Below, one piece after another: positions 25,300-36,450 of a stretch of 64,000 nucleotides of DNA. The notes beneath the pieces were generated by a model. That model was not told the DNA's origin. It saw only the letters and a program-made list of their open reading frames with translations, and ran no database searches. How positions within the stretch are numbered: the stretch's first letter is position 1; the number at the start of each line of letters is the position of its first letter. A program made the position numbers and the translations under genes. The stretch is from Streptomyces sp. SAI-127 (lineage in GTDB: Bacteria; Actinomycetota; Actinomycetes; Streptomycetales; Streptomycetaceae). The stretch is from positions 2,108,001 through 2,172,000 of the forward strand of contig NZ_JARXYJ010000001.1 of the NCBI RefSeq assembly GCF_029894425.1, written 5' to 3'.

Positions 25300-26883
25300 A
25301 TGGCCGTTCCGGCCGCGGCATCCGTGCGTGACGCGAACCGGTACCGGCCTTCGGAGGTCACGGGCCTTGTCGACCTCCTCGACCGGCAGGTACGTGAACG
25401 CCCGTACGGCCGCGCTCTCGTCGTGACCGGCGAGCGTGTGCACCTGTCGTACCGGGGGCTCGCGTCCCTGGCCGACGACGTGGCGGCCCGGCTCGGTGGT
25501 GCGGGGCTGCGCCGCGGTGATGCGGTCGGCCTGATCGGTGCCAACACGGCGGAGTTCGTCGTCGGGTTGCTCGGCGCGGCGCGGGCCGGGCTGGTGGCGG
25601 CTCCGCTGGATCCCACCCTGCCCGCGTCGCAACTGTCCGCGCGGCTGCTGGCATTGGGGGCGCGGGCGGTTCTCCTCGATCCGTCGATGCCCGGTGTCGT
25701 CCCGCTTCCGGTGCCGGCCTGGCCACTGCGGGTGGAGGTCTCCCGGGCGGGGACGGCTGCGGTGGTACTCGAATCCGGCGTCTGCGACGTGTCGCAAGTC
25801 GGGGGCGCGGCCGGTGAGTTGTCGGACCGGGACGCGCTCGTGCTGTTCACCGCCGGCACCACCGACCGGGCGAAGATGGTCCCGTTGACGCACGCCAATG
25901 TGGCCGCCTCGCTTCGGAACATCTGCGCCACCTACGAGTTGGGTCCCGGGGACGCGACGGTCGCGGTGATGCCGTTCTTCCACGGCCACGGGCTGTTCGC
26001 CGCGCTGCTTGCCTCCCTGGCGAGCGGGGGCTGTGTGCTGCTGCCCGAGCGGGGGCGGTTCTCGGCGGGCACGTTCTGGGACGACATGCGGGCCGTGGGC
26101 GCCACGTGGTTCACGGCGGTGCCGGCGATCCACGAGATCCTTCTGGACCGGTCGGAGCGGGAGTACCCGGGTCCGCAGGCGCCGCGTCTGAAGTTCGTCC
26201 GCAGTTGCAGCGCGCCCCTCAACACGGCGACGCAGCGGGCGCTGGAGCGCACGTTCGGTGCGCCGCTGCTGTCCGCGTACGGGATGACCGAGTCCTCGCA
26301 CCAGGCGACCAGCGAACCGCTGCCGCAGCGGGGAGCGCTCAGGCAGGGGTCGGTGGGCCGGCCGACCGGGGTCGAGGTGCGCGTCGTGGACCGGGGCGGG
26401 CGACCCTGTCCCGTGGGTGTCGAGGGCGAGGTGTGGGTGCAGGGGCCCACGGTCGCCCGGGGTTATCTCGCCGACGGCGACGAGTCGGCGCGGACCTTCG
26501 TCGACGGGTGGCTGCGCACCGGTGATCTGGGCGCGCTGGACGAGGACGGGTATCTGTCGCTGACCGGGCGGATCAAGAACCTCATCAACCGGGGTGGGGA
26601 GAAGATCTCGCCCGAGCATGTCGAGGACATCCTGGCCGGCTGCCCGGGGGTCGCGGAGGCGGCCGTGTTCGCGGTGCCCGACGCGGTGTACGGGCAGCGG
26701 GTCGGTGCCGCCGTGGTGGTGCGTGAGCCTGACGGCGTCCGGCGCGAGGAGATCCTGCGGTACTGCCGTGACCGGCTGGCCGCGTTCGAAGTGCCGGACC
26801 GGCTCGAGCTGGTCGCCGCCCTGCCGTACACCGCGAAGGGAGGCCTGGACCGGAAGGCGGTGCAGGCGCGGTACGCACCCTGA
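25300..26883 (+). CDS. AMP-dependent acyl-CoA synthetase homologue, probable oxalate-CoA ligase
   Basis: 527 residues of the ANL superfamily. P-loop FTAGTTDRAKMVPLTH (usual form TSGTTGRPKG), YGMTESSH (A5), WLRTGDLG (A7) and GRIKNLINRGGEKISP (A8) are present. Divergent from oxc and sharing its operator region, so oxalate is the likely substrate, by analogy with yeast Pcs60 and plant AAE3 oxalyl-CoA synthetases. Odd points: the P-loop has D and A where G and P are usual, and the A10 region PYTAKGGLDRK has Gly515 where the catalytic Lys of TGK is expected. It may be less active in adenylation or use Lys513. Confidence 0.8.
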   Translation: MAVPAAASVRDANRYRPSEVTGLVDLLDRQVRERPYGRALVVTGERVHLSYRGLASLADDVAARLGGAGLRRGDAVGLIGANTAEFVVGLLGAARAGLVAAPLDPTLPASQLSARLLALGARAVLLDPSMPGVVPLPVPAWPLRVEVSRAGTAAVVLESGVCDVSQVGGAAGELSDRDALVLFTAGTTDRAKMVPLTHANVAASLRNICATYELGPGDATVAVMPFFHGHGLFAALLASLASGGCVLLPERGRFSAGTFWDDMRAVGATWFTAVPAIHEILLDRSEREYPGPQAPRLKFVRSCSAPLNTATQRALERTFGAPLLSAYGMTESSHQATSEPLPQRGALRQGSVGRPTGVEVRVVDRGGRPCPVGVEGEVWVQGPTVARGYLADGDESARTFVDGWLRTGDLGALDEDGYLSLTGRIKNLINRGGEKISPEHVEDILAGCPGVAEAAVFAVPDAVYGQRVGAAVVVREPDGVRREEILRYCRDRLAAFEVPDRLELVAALPYTAKGGLDRKAVQARYAP

Positions 26884-27096
26884 CGGGGGCAGTCGGAGAC
26901 GGCGCCCCAACGGGGCAGTCATGGGGGCAGCGCCCTGACGGGCAGTCGGGGCGGCGCCCGCCGTGCCCGGCAGGGAGCGGCCGGGCAAACGAGGAGGTCG
27001 TCCCGGACAGGCCCGCCGCCGCGCCGCCGTACATCGCGGAACGAGAACCGGACCGGAGAAAGCAGCGCCGGCCGGACACCCGCACCCTGGCGGAGC

Positions 27097-28029
27097 TCAG
27101 CGCACCCGGTGTTCGGGGGGCAGTGGGCGGGCGAAGAAGTCGTCCAGGGAGAGGCCCGTCGCCGCGTTGACGAAGGCCCGGGCGGCGACCGAGCCGGGGG
27201 TCGCCGCGTGGATCGCCACGGAGACCTGGGCTCCGGCCTCGGGGTCGACCAGCGGCAGCGCTCTCGTCCGGCCGACCACCGGCATCGCGCGCAGCCAGGT
27301 GTGGGGCACGATGCTCGCCCAGCCACCGCCGCCCACGTGCGCGTAGAGGGAGGCGATCGAGTCCGTCTCGACCTGCGGGGTCACCACGTACCCCTTCTCC
27401 GCGAACACGGTGTCGACGATCTGGCGGATCCGCATGTCCGGCGTCAGCAGCGCGAGCGGCAACTGGGCCGCGTCCGCCCAGGAGACGGTGGCGGACTGGG
27501 CCACCAGCTGGTCGTCGGAGACCAGGAGCATGTATCTCTCCTGGTAGAGGGGGACGACCTGGAGGCCCTCCTGGTCGTCCGGGTCGAAGTGGGCGATGGC
27601 CACGTCGAGTTCGTAGTCGCGCAGCTGCCGATGGAGTTCCTTCGTCGACAGCCGGGAGCGGACCTGGACCTTGGCCAGCGGGTGCGCCGCGCAGAACGCG
27701 GCCACGGGAAGGGCGAGGGTCGTGGACGCGGTGGGGTCGGTGCCGAGCCGCAGGGTCCCCGTGATGCCGGACTGCACGGCGGCCACCTCGGCCTTGAAGG
27801 CGTCCTGCTCGGCGAGGATCCGCTTGGCCCACACCACGAGCCGCTCGCCCTCCGGGGTGAGGCCCTGGTAGTTGTGGCCGCGGTTGATCAGCGTGACGTT
27901 CAGCTCCCGTTCCAGCTTGGCGATCGCCGCCGAGAGCGCGGGCTGGGAGACGTAGCAGGACTCCGCCGCCCGGGCGAAGTGCCGTTCCCTCGCCACCGCC
28001 ACGAAGTATTCGAGCTGCCGGAACAGCAT
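27097..28029 (-). CDS. LysR-family transcriptional regulator
   Basis: 310 residues from ATG 28027-28029 with GGAGGAG 5 nt upstream. The N-terminal helix-turn-helix is LEYFVAVARERHFARAAESCYVS followed by QPALSAAIAKLERELN; the rest is the periplasmic-binding-like effector domain. Located between the oxalyl-CoA ligase and formate dehydrogenase genes; probable target is the pair of T-N11-A palindromes in the oxc/ligase region, with oxalate or a CoA ester as inducer (inference). Its own promoter contains a CATACTG-type palindrome at 28064, so a GntR protein may control it. Confidence 0.9.
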   Translation of the reverse strand: MLFRQLEYFVAVARERHFARAAESCYVSQPALSAAIAKLERELNVTLINRGHNYQGLTPEGERLVVWAKRILAEQDAFKAEVAAVQSGITGTLRLGTDPTASTTLALPVAAFCAAHPLAKVQVRSRLSTKELHRQLRDYELDVAIAHFDPDDQEGLQVVPLYQERYMLLVSDDQLVAQSATVSWADAAQLPLALLTPDMRIRQIVDTVFAEKGYVVTPQVETDSIASLYAHVGGGGWASIVPHTWLRAMPVVGRTRALPLVDPEAGAQVSVAIHAATPGSVAARAFVNAATGLSLDDFFARPLPPEHRVR

Positions 28030-28063
28030 GAGCGGCTCCTCCCTGCCCATGGGATCACTGGCT

Positions 28064-28083
28064 CCATACTGTATGCAGTGTGG
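28064..28083. promoter_or_regulatory. GntR-type operator upstream of the LysR gene
   Basis: CCATACTG-TATG-CAGTGTGG, 8+4+8 with one mismatch. The reverse strand contains GCATACAGTAT, the half-site shared with the sites at 35077 and 41545. Confidence 0.6.
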
Positions 28084-28112
28084 AGTGATGTACAGGGAGG
28101 AGACCGCACAGG

Positions 28113-28325
28113 TCAGCGCAGAAGCTTCACCGCGGCCACCACGAGGGGGTCGAGGCCGTCCACCCCGGCATCGACGAAATCGTGGAGGCGGCTCCGCATA
28201 CGCGGGTCCCAGAACCTGCCGATGTGCCCCGCGATCGCCTCCGCGGCATCCTCCCCCTGAAGGTGTCCGAGGTTTCTGGCGATGTCGTTGGCCATCCTGC
28301 ACTCCGACGGCACGGTCGCTGTCAT
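28113..28325 (-). CDS. fdsD: Formate dehydrogenase delta subunit
   Basis: 70 residues of the FdsD family: MANDIARNLGHL, then AIAGHIGRFWDPRMRSRLHDFV, the diagnostic stretch. Small accessory subunit of NAD-linked molybdenum formate dehydrogenases; needed for assembly or stability rather than catalysis. Starts at or near ATG 28325, directly after the alpha-subunit stop (28327), and may use the internal ATG at 28295 instead. Last gene of fdsGBAD. Confidence 0.88.
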   Translation of the reverse strand: MTATVPSECRMANDIARNLGHLQGEDAAEAIAGHIGRFWDPRMRSRLHDFVDAGVDGLDPLVVAAVKLLR

Positions 28326-28326
28326 C

Positions 28327-31139
28327 TCAGTCCACCACCGTCACGAGGTCGTTCCCGGCGGCTTCGGTCTCGCTCGACCGGTCCGGACGGGCGAGCGCCA
28401 CCTGTACGGCGGTCACCTTGTACTCCGGGCAGTTGGTCGCCCAGTCGGAGTTCTCCGTGGTCACCACGTTGGCGCCGGTGACGGGGTGGTGGAACGTGGT
28501 GTACACGACCCCGGTCGGCATACGGTCGGAGAGCTCCGCGCGCAGAGTCGTCCGCCCGACACGGCTGGCCAAGGTGACCATGTCGCCGTCGTTGATGCCG
28601 CGGTCCTCGGCGTCGTGCGGGTGCAGCTCCAGGACGTCCTCGGGGTGCCAGGCGACATTGCCGGTACGACGGGTCTGCGCGCCGACGTTGTACTGGCTGA
28701 GGATGCGGCCCGTGGTGAGGACCAGCGGGAAGCGCCGGGTGCTGCGTTCGTTGGTCGGCACGTAGGAGGTGACCACGAACTTGCCCTTGCCGCGCACGAA
28801 TGCGTCCACGTGCATGACGGGCGTGCCCTCGGGTGCCTCCTCGTTGCACGGCCACTGGACGCTGCCGAGCTTGTCCAGGAGGTCGAAGGAGACTCCGGTG
28901 AACGTCGGCGTGACCGACGCGATCTCGTCCATGATCTGGCCCGGATGGTCGTAGGACATCTCGTAGCCCATGGCGGTGGCGATCTCGCTGACGATCTGCC
29001 ACTCGTGCTTGCCCGTCTTCGGCTTCATCACCGCGCGTACCCGGTTGATGCGGCGTTCGGCGTTGGTGAAGGTGCCGTCCTTCTCCAGGAAGGACGCCCC
29101 GGGCAGGAAGACGTGCGCGAACTTGGCCGTCTCGTTGAGGAACAGGTCCTGGACGACGACGAGTTCCATCGCCTCGAGGGCCGCGGTGACGTGCTTGAGG
29201 TTGGGGTCGGACTGGGCGATGTCCTCGCCGTGGACGAACAGGCCGCGGAAGGTGCCGTCGATGGCCGCGTCGAACATGTTGGGGATGCGAAGTCCCGGTT
29301 CGGCGAGGAGGGTTCCGCCCCAGAGGTTCTCGAAGACGGTCCGGACGGCGTCGTCGGAGACGTGCCGGTAGCCGGGGAGTTCATGGGGGAACGAGCCCAT
29401 GTCGCAGGAGCCCTGCACGTTGTTCTGGCCGCGCAGCGGGTTCACGCCGACGCCGTCGCGGCCGATGTTCCCGCACGCCATCGCGAGGTTGGCCATTCCC
29501 ATGACCATGGTCGAGCCCTGGCTGTGCTCGGTGACGCCGAGGCCGTAGTAGATGGCCCCGTTGGGCGCTTCGGCGTACAGCCGTGCGGCGGCCCGGAGTT
29601 CGGCGGCCGGTACGCCGGTGATCTCCTCGACGGACTCCGGGCTGTTCTCCGGGCGAGCGATGAACTCGGCCCACTCGTCGAAGCCTTCGCACCGCGCGTC
29701 GACGAAGGAGCGGTCGACCAGGCCCTCGGTGACCACGACGTGCGCCATCGCGTTGACCACGGCCACGTTGGTGCTGGGCCGGAGCTGGAGGTGGTGCCGC
29801 GCCTCGATGTGCGGCGAGCGCACGAGGTCGATGCGGCGCGGGTCCACGACGATCAACTGGGCGCCCTCGCGCAGCCGGCGCTTCATCCGGGAGGCGAACA
29901 CCGGGTGACCGTCGGTGGGGTTGGCGCCGATCACCATGATGACGTCGGCCTCGGCGACCGAGCGGAAGTCCTGGGTGCCGGCCGACTCGCCGAAGGTCTG
30001 CTTGAGGCCGTAGCCCGTCGGGGAGTGGCAGACGCGGGCGCAGGTGTCGACGTTGTTGTTGCCGAAGGCCGCGCGGACCATCTTCTGTACGACGTAGACC
30101 TCTTCGTTGGTGCACCGCGAGGAGGTGATCCCGCCGATCGCGCTCGAACCGTGCCGGTCCTGGATCTCGCGCATCCGCCGGGCGACCGTGCCGATCGCCT
30201 CGTCCCACTCGACCTCGCGCCAGGGGTCGGTGATCCGGTCGCGGACCATGGGCTTGAGTTGCCGATCGGGGTGGGTGGCGTAGCCGAAGGCGAAGCGGCC
30301 CTTCACGCAGGAGTGGCCCTCGTTGGCGCCGCCGTCCTTGTACGGCACCATGCGCACGAGTTCGTCGCCGCGCAGCTCGGCCTTGAAGGAGCAGCCGACC
30401 CCGCAGTACGCGCAGGTGGTCACCACCGACCTGGTGGGCATGCCCAGTTCGACGACCGAACGCTCCTGGAGCGTGGACGTCGGACAGGCCTGCACGCAGG
30501 CCCCGCAGGAGACGCACTCGGAGTCCATGAAGGTCTCGCCGGCGCCCGGCGAGACCTTGGAGTCGAAGCCGCGGCCCTCGATGGTGAGGGCGAAGGTGCC
30601 CTGGACCTCGCCGCAGGCGCGCACACAGCGGGAGCAGGCGATGCACTTGGAGGGGTCGAAGTCGAAGTACGGGTTGGAGGTGTCCTTCTCGGCGTCGAGG
30701 TGGTTCTCGCCCTCGTAGCCGTAGCGGACCTGCCTGAGGCCCACCACCCCTGCCATGTCCTGGAGTTCGCAGTCACCGTTGGCCGGGCAGGTCAGGCAGT
30801 CCAGGGGGTGGTCGGAGATGTAGAGCTCCATGACGCCCTGGCGGAGCTTCTCCACCTTCGGCGTCTGGGTGCTCACCTTCATGCCGTCGGCGCACGGGGT
30901 GGTGCAGGACGCCGGGGTGCCGCGCCGTCCGTCGATCTCCACCACGCACAGCCGGCAGGAGCCGAACGCCTCCAGGCTGTCGGTGGCGCAGAGTTTGGGT
31001 ATGTCGACGCCGGCCTGCGCGGCCGCGCGCATCACCGACGTGCCCTCGGGGACGGTCACCGCCAGGCCGTCCACCTCGACGGACACCGTCGCCGGGCCGG
31101 GCCTCTCGGGGGTTCCGAAGTCGGGTTCCTTGAGGAGTG

Positions 31140-31143
<4 letters not shown>
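28327..31143 (-). CDS. fdsA: NAD-dependent formate dehydrogenase alpha (molybdenum) subunit
   Basis: 938 residues. Oxidises formate to CO2 at a bis-MGD molybdenum centre. N-terminal [2Fe-2S] domain with Cys52, Cys63, Cys66, Cys80; a second NuoG-type cluster region (CLTCPANGDC, 116-125); two [4Fe-4S] ferredoxin motifs (CIACSRC at 167-173, CVSCGAC at 210-216); the catalytic-domain cluster starts TTCAYCGVGC; the molybdenum ligand is Cys372 in ARVCHSPTGYG, so this is a Cys rather than selenocysteine enzyme. Start ATG 31143 overlaps the beta-subunit stop as ATGA. Formate from the Frc reaction is its evident substrate. Confidence 0.95.
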
Positions 31144-32749
<1,606 letters not shown>

Positions 32750-32753
<4 letters not shown>

Positions 32754-33229
32754 GAGGAGACCGTCCCGTTGAGGATCGAGCCCAGCCGGGCCGGGCCAAC
32801 TCGTCCGTACAGCCGTCCGTTGGCTTCCACCGACGGACCGAGCGCGCAGTTGCCGAGGCAGAAGACCTGCTCGACGGTGACCGAACCGTCCGCCGACGTC
32901 TCGCCCAGGGGCAGTCCGGACTGGCGTGCGTAGCTCACCAGTTGGTCGGCGCCCAGCGCCTGGCAGGCCTCGGCGCGGCAGATGCGCACGGTGGTGCGGC
33001 CCGCGGGCTCGCGACGGAAGTCGTGGTAGAAGGTCACCACTCCGTGGACGTCCGCCCGGGAGAGGTTGAGCTCCTCGGCGAGCACCGGCACGGCCTCCTG
33101 CGGCACATGGCCCAACTCGGCCTGGACGGCGTGCAGTACGGGCAGCAGCGCACCGCGCTCGCCCCGGTGACGGGCCACCACCCTCCGGACCACGCTCTCG
33201 ACCGTCACGTCACTCCCGCTGGTCGTCAT
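32750..33229 (-). CDS. fdsG: Formate dehydrogenase gamma (NuoE-like) subunit
   Basis: 159 residues, thioredoxin-fold [2Fe-2S] protein. Ligands C-x4-C (CRAEAC) and C-x3-C (CLGNC) are present; VHGVVTFYHDFR is a NuoE landmark. First gene of the fdsGBAD operon, start ATG 33229. The promoter region shared with the divergent GntR gene holds two CATACAG-type palindromes (33293 and 33411), so formate oxidation is likely regulated by that GntR protein. Confidence 0.93.
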
Positions 33230-33292
33230 GATCGCTTCGCCTTCCGTCACGCGGGTCCCCGGCGAGGGATGCAGGGACTCCGACCATACTCC

Positions 33293-33308
33293 ATACAGAC
33301 TTCTGTAT
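33293..33308. promoter_or_regulatory. GntR-type operator 1 between fdsG and gntR
   Basis: ATACAGA-CT-TCTGTAT, perfect 7+2+7 palindrome, 64 bp upstream of fdsG. Confidence 0.7.
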
Positions 33309-33410
33309 ACACAACCCTGCAGCATCGCAAGCAGAGGGAGAAGTGCGGACGCCGGACTGCGCGTCAGGTGCGCCCACCAGGGCGGACCTCGCGGGGACTC
33401 CCGCCATGTT

Positions 33411-33430
33411 GCATACCAAAACCTGTATGC
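33411..33430. promoter_or_regulatory. GntR-type operator 2 between fdsG and gntR
   Basis: GCATACCAAAACCTGTATGC: arms GCATAC/GTATGC spaced by 8 bp, 84 bp upstream of the GntR gene. Confidence 0.6.
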
Positions 33431-33513
33431 TGGCGCGGCCGTTCGGCAACCCTCCGGATGGCCCCACTTGGCAGAGCCGCCACCCGCGACACCGGCGGCA
33501 GAACGGGACAACC

Positions 33514-34203
33514 ATGCGCGAGGCACTCACGGCCGCAGCGTCCCGGCGCGTCACCCGCCCGGCACCGCTGCGTCAGGCCGTGTACGACGCCCTGACCGAG
33601 CTGATCGTCAACGGCTCCCTCAAGCCGGGCCAGCATCTGGTCGAGGCCGAGCTCGCCGAACACCTCGGCGTCAGCCGTCAGCCGGTCCGCGAGGCTCTCC
33701 AGCGGCTCCAGACCGCCGGCTGGGTCGATCTGCGGCCCGCCCAGGGCGCCTTCGTCCACTCCCCCACGGAGGAGGAGGCCGCCCAGCTCCTCGGCGTCCG
33801 CTCGGTCCTGGAGACCTACTCGGCCCAGCTCGCCGCGAAGAACGCGAAGCCCGAGGACATCGCGCGTCTCGACGAACTCCAGCTGGACGGGATCGCCGCT
33901 CTCGCCGACGGCGACGTCGAGCGCCTGGTCGCGGCCAACACCGCGCTGCACGACTTCATCACCGCCGTCGCCGACAACGCCGTGCTGGCCGAACTGATCG
34001 CCCAGGTCGGCCAGAAGGTCCGCTGGTACTACACGCCCATCGCCAAACCCCGCGGCAAGGAGGCCTGGAACGAGCACACGCAGCTCATCAGGGCCATCGC
34101 CAAGGGAGACGCGGACCAGGCGGGCGAGGTCATGCGCAAGCACACCGAGCGTACGACCGACTTCTACCGCAGGCAGATCGCGGCCAGGGCGAACCAGGAC
34201 TGA
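33514..34203 (+). CDS. GntR-family (FadR subfamily) regulator 1
   Basis: 229 residues from ATG 33514. Winged-helix domain 15-85 (LRQAVYDALTELIVNG, then HLGVSRQPVREALQRLQTAG), followed by an all-helical FCD effector domain; WYYTPIAKPRGKEAWNEH is shared with the two other GntR proteins here (35170 and 46602). Divergent from fdsGBAD with two palindromes between, so it probably controls formate dehydrogenase and itself. Ligand may be formate, oxalate or a CoA ester (inference). Confidence 0.92.
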   Translation: MREALTAAASRRVTRPAPLRQAVYDALTELIVNGSLKPGQHLVEAELAEHLGVSRQPVREALQRLQTAGWVDLRPAQGAFVHSPTEEEAAQLLGVRSVLETYSAQLAAKNAKPEDIARLDELQLDGIAALADGDVERLVAANTALHDFITAVADNAVLAELIAQVGQKVRWYYTPIAKPRGKEAWNEHTQLIRAIAKGDADQAGEVMRKHTERTTDFYRRQIAARANQD

Positions 34204-34221
34204 CGTTTTCCCGGGCACGGT

Positions 34222-35028
34222 TCAGGACGCGGCGAGCGAGCCGGCGGGGCGGCGGACGCTCCCGGGGTCGAGGGTCGGTGGGCGGCGGGTCCCGGCGGCG
34301 GCCCGCAGTTCGAGCAGCCAGGGCAGGACCGTGCGCAGCACGATGTCGAGTCCGCCGCCGTCCGCTCCGAGCATCGCCTCCGCGGGCACCAGCACCGGGT
34401 CGGCGAACACCGTGGAGGTCGCGCTGCCGCGGGGTCCCACGGCGCCGGGCCGTGCCGGGACGAACAGGTCCGGGGCGTGCGCCGGGACCGCCCAGAGCGT
34501 CAGCCCGTCGGACGCGGTGAGGGGGCGGGAGGACCAGACGTACAGGTCGGCCTCCCCCGCCGCGACCACTCGCTGCTTGCGGGCCCGCAGGGCCACCACC
34601 TCACCGGAACGGGTGGCCACGGAGCGCGGCACGAGGAGCTGGGTCTCGGCCGTCGGCCCGTCGCCCTCGGCCTCCGACCCCCCATCGGACTCGGCGAGCG
34701 CAAGACTGGCGAGGTGGCGTCCGGCGGCGATCTCGCCTCGCGTCCAGGGGCCGCCGTATGCCTCGATGACGGCGACGGCCGTGTAGTGGGACTGGAGGAC
34801 GGCCGCCGTCGCCGGGCAGACGCGCGCGGTCCGCGCGACCACGTCGGCGGCCTCCGGCAACCCCCGTCCCCCGCCGCCGAATCCGGTGGAGACGGTGAGT
34901 CCCAGCAGCCCGGCGCGGCCGAGGGCCGTCACGGCGCCGCGAGGGAACCGGCCCTGGACGGCGGTTGCTTCGGCGACGGGTCCCACGGCACTGGTCAGGA
35001 CTTCGGAGAGAGCGGTGCGGTACGACAC
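34222..35028 (-). CDS. Acyl-CoA dehydrogenase-like protein, C-terminal domain missing
   Basis: 268 residues from GTG 35026-35028 (GAGG upstream). It has the N-terminal helical and middle beta domains of acyl-CoA dehydrogenases (LGRAGLLGLTVSTGFGG, LALAESDGGSEAEG) but stops before the C-terminal helical domain that carries the usual catalytic Glu and FAD contacts; full members have about 380-400 residues. It may be a decayed gene or a two-domain variant. The upstream region shared with gntR2 holds the palindrome at 35077. Confidence 0.7.
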   Translation of the reverse strand: MSYRTALSEVLTSAVGPVAEATAVQGRFPRGAVTALGRAGLLGLTVSTGFGGGGRGLPEAADVVARTARVCPATAAVLQSHYTAVAVIEAYGGPWTRGEIAAGRHLASLALAESDGGSEAEGDGPTAETQLLVPRSVATRSGEVVALRARKQRVVAAGEADLYVWSSRPLTASDGLTLWAVPAHAPDLFVPARPGAVGPRGSATSTVFADPVLVPAEAMLGADGGGLDIVLRTVLPWLLELRAAAGTRRPPTLDPGSVRRPAGSLAAS

Positions 35029-35076
35029 GGGGCGACCCCCTCGGGCGTGGCTGCTGTTCCACTGTCGAATGATGAT

Positions 35077-35096
35077 TGCATACAGTATTCTGCATG
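35077..35096. promoter_or_regulatory. GntR-type operator upstream of gntR2
   Basis: TGCATACAGTATTCTGCATG; the 16-bp core ATACAGTATTCTGCAT (35080-35095) matches the 33293 site at 13 of 16 positions and lies between two divergent genes. Confidence 0.65.
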
Positions 35097-35169
35097 GGAA
35101 GGTCACCGCGCCAGGGGTCCAGCCGGGCAACTTCCGGGACCCACCAGCCGAACGAGGGAGACAGGGCCC

Positions 35170-35862
35170 ATGCCCGACACACCCACCGTGACAGCCCGTG
35201 GCCCGATCAGCAGGCCCACCCCGCTCCGCCAGGCCGTCTACGAGGCCCTCACCGAACTGATCATCAACGGCTCGCTCACCCCCGGCCGGCACCTCGTCGA
35301 GGCCGAGCTGGCGGAGAGCCTCGGGGTGAGCCGGCAGCCGATCCGGGAGGCGCTGCAGCGGCTCCAGACCGCCGGCTGGGTCGACCTGCGCCCTTCGCAG
35401 GGGGCGTTCGTCCACTCCCCCACCACGCAGGAGTGCGCCCAACTCCTCAGCGTCCGGGCCCTCCTGGAGACCCACTCCGCGCGCGGCGCGGCCCAGCACG
35501 CCACCGCCCGTGATGTCGCCCGGCTGTGGGAACTCCAGCAGACCGGTCTGAGCGCCCTCGCGGCGGGGGACGCCCGGGCCATCGTGGAGGCGAACGCCGC
35601 CCTCCACGGCCACATCACCCTGCTGTCCCGCAACGCGGTCCTCGCCGAACTCATCCCCCAGGTCGACCGGCGGGTGCGCTGGTACTACATGCCCATCGCC
35701 AGGCCCCGCGGCAAGGACGCCTGGAACGAGCACGCGAGGATCATCGAGGCCATCGGCGAGGGTGCCGCCGACCGTGCCGAGGAGCTCATGCGCCGGCACA
35801 CCCGGAACACCACCGACTTCTACTGCGAGCAGATCGCCGCTGTGGCCGGCCGGGACGACTGA
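35170..35862 (+). CDS. GntR-family (FadR subfamily) regulator 2
   Basis: 230 residues from ATG 35170. Clear paralogue of the regulator at 33514: the stretch from LRQAVYEALTELIING through VSRQPIREALQRLQTAGWV and the later WYYMPIARPRGKDAWNEH is nearly the same. FCD-type ligand domain follows the winged helix. The recognition helix is almost unchanged between the paralogues, so both may bind the shared CATACAG sites, with different effectors. A hairpin terminator overlaps its stop. Confidence 0.92.
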   Translation: MPDTPTVTARGPISRPTPLRQAVYEALTELIINGSLTPGRHLVEAELAESLGVSRQPIREALQRLQTAGWVDLRPSQGAFVHSPTTQECAQLLSVRALLETHSARGAAQHATARDVARLWELQQTGLSALAAGDARAIVEANAALHGHITLLSRNAVLAELIPQVDRRVRWYYMPIARPRGKDAWNEHARIIEAIGEGAADRAEELMRRHTRNTTDFYCEQIAAVAGRDD

Positions 35863-35876
35863 CCCCGGCCGGCCAC
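35842..35876. terminator. Hairpin terminator overlapping the gntR2 stop
   Basis: 13-bp stem GTGGCCGGCCGGG / CCCGGCCGGCCAC, between convergent gntR2 and carbonic anhydrase genes. Confidence 0.75.
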
Positions 35877-35899
35877 CACCGCCAACGGGCAAGGGCGGC

Positions 35900-36421
35900 T
35901 CAGGAGTTCGGTTCGATCTCCCGCAGCAGCCCGGTCGTCACGTCGAAGACGAACCCCCGCACATCGTCGGTGTGCGGGAGGAACGGCGAGGTGCGCACTC
36001 GTTGCATGGACTGCCGTACGTCCTGGTCGACGTCCCGGAATGCCTCCACCGCCCACGCGGGACGCTGGCCGACCTCCAGTTCCAGTTCGTGCCGGAAGTC
36101 CTCGGTCAGGGTCTGGAGACCGCAGCCGGTGTGGTGGATGAGCACCACACTGCGGGTGCCGAGCGCACGCTGACTGATCGTCAGGGAGCGGATCGTGTCG
36201 TCGGTGACGACTCCCCCGGCGTTGCGGACGGTGTGGCAGTCGCCGAGCGCGAGTCCGAGCGCGGCGTGCAGATCGAGGCGGGCGTCCATGCACGCGACGA
36301 CGGCCACGCGCAGAACGGGGCGGGCGCCCATGCCGGGGTCGGTGAATCGGGCGGCGTAGGCGCGGTTGGCTTCCACGAGCCGGTCGGTGACCGTCGCGGT
36401 TCGGGGTGCTGAAGTCGACAT
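35900..36421 (-). CDS. Beta-class carbonic anhydrase
   Basis: 173 residues. Zinc ligands in CMDAR (Cys-x-Asp-x-Arg, the Asp/Arg dyad of beta enzymes) and HTGC (His-x2-Cys). Interconverts CO2 and bicarbonate. In this island CO2 is released by both oxalyl-CoA decarboxylase and formate dehydrogenase, so the enzyme probably handles that CO2 or supplies bicarbonate for carboxylation. Upstream of, and on the same strand as, frc2 stop; 29 bp separates them, consistent with a frc2-carbonic anhydrase transcript. Confidence 0.92.
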   Translation of the reverse strand: MSTSAPRTATVTDRLVEANRAYAARFTDPGMGARPVLRVAVVACMDARLDLHAALGLALGDCHTVRNAGGVVTDDTIRSLTISQRALGTRSVVLIHHTGCGLQTLTEDFRHELELEVGQRPAWAVEAFRDVDQDVRQSMQRVRTSPFLPHTDDVRGFVFDVTTGLLREIEPNS

Positions 36422-36450
36422 GTGGGGCTACCTCACTCCGGTCGAGTCGG

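Noticed and set aside
29381..30646. Long open frames antisense or out of frame within fdsA and other genes
   Set aside because: High GC gives long shadow frames; the proteins are Arg/Pro/Gly-rich with no domains, and a well-supported gene covers the same DNA.
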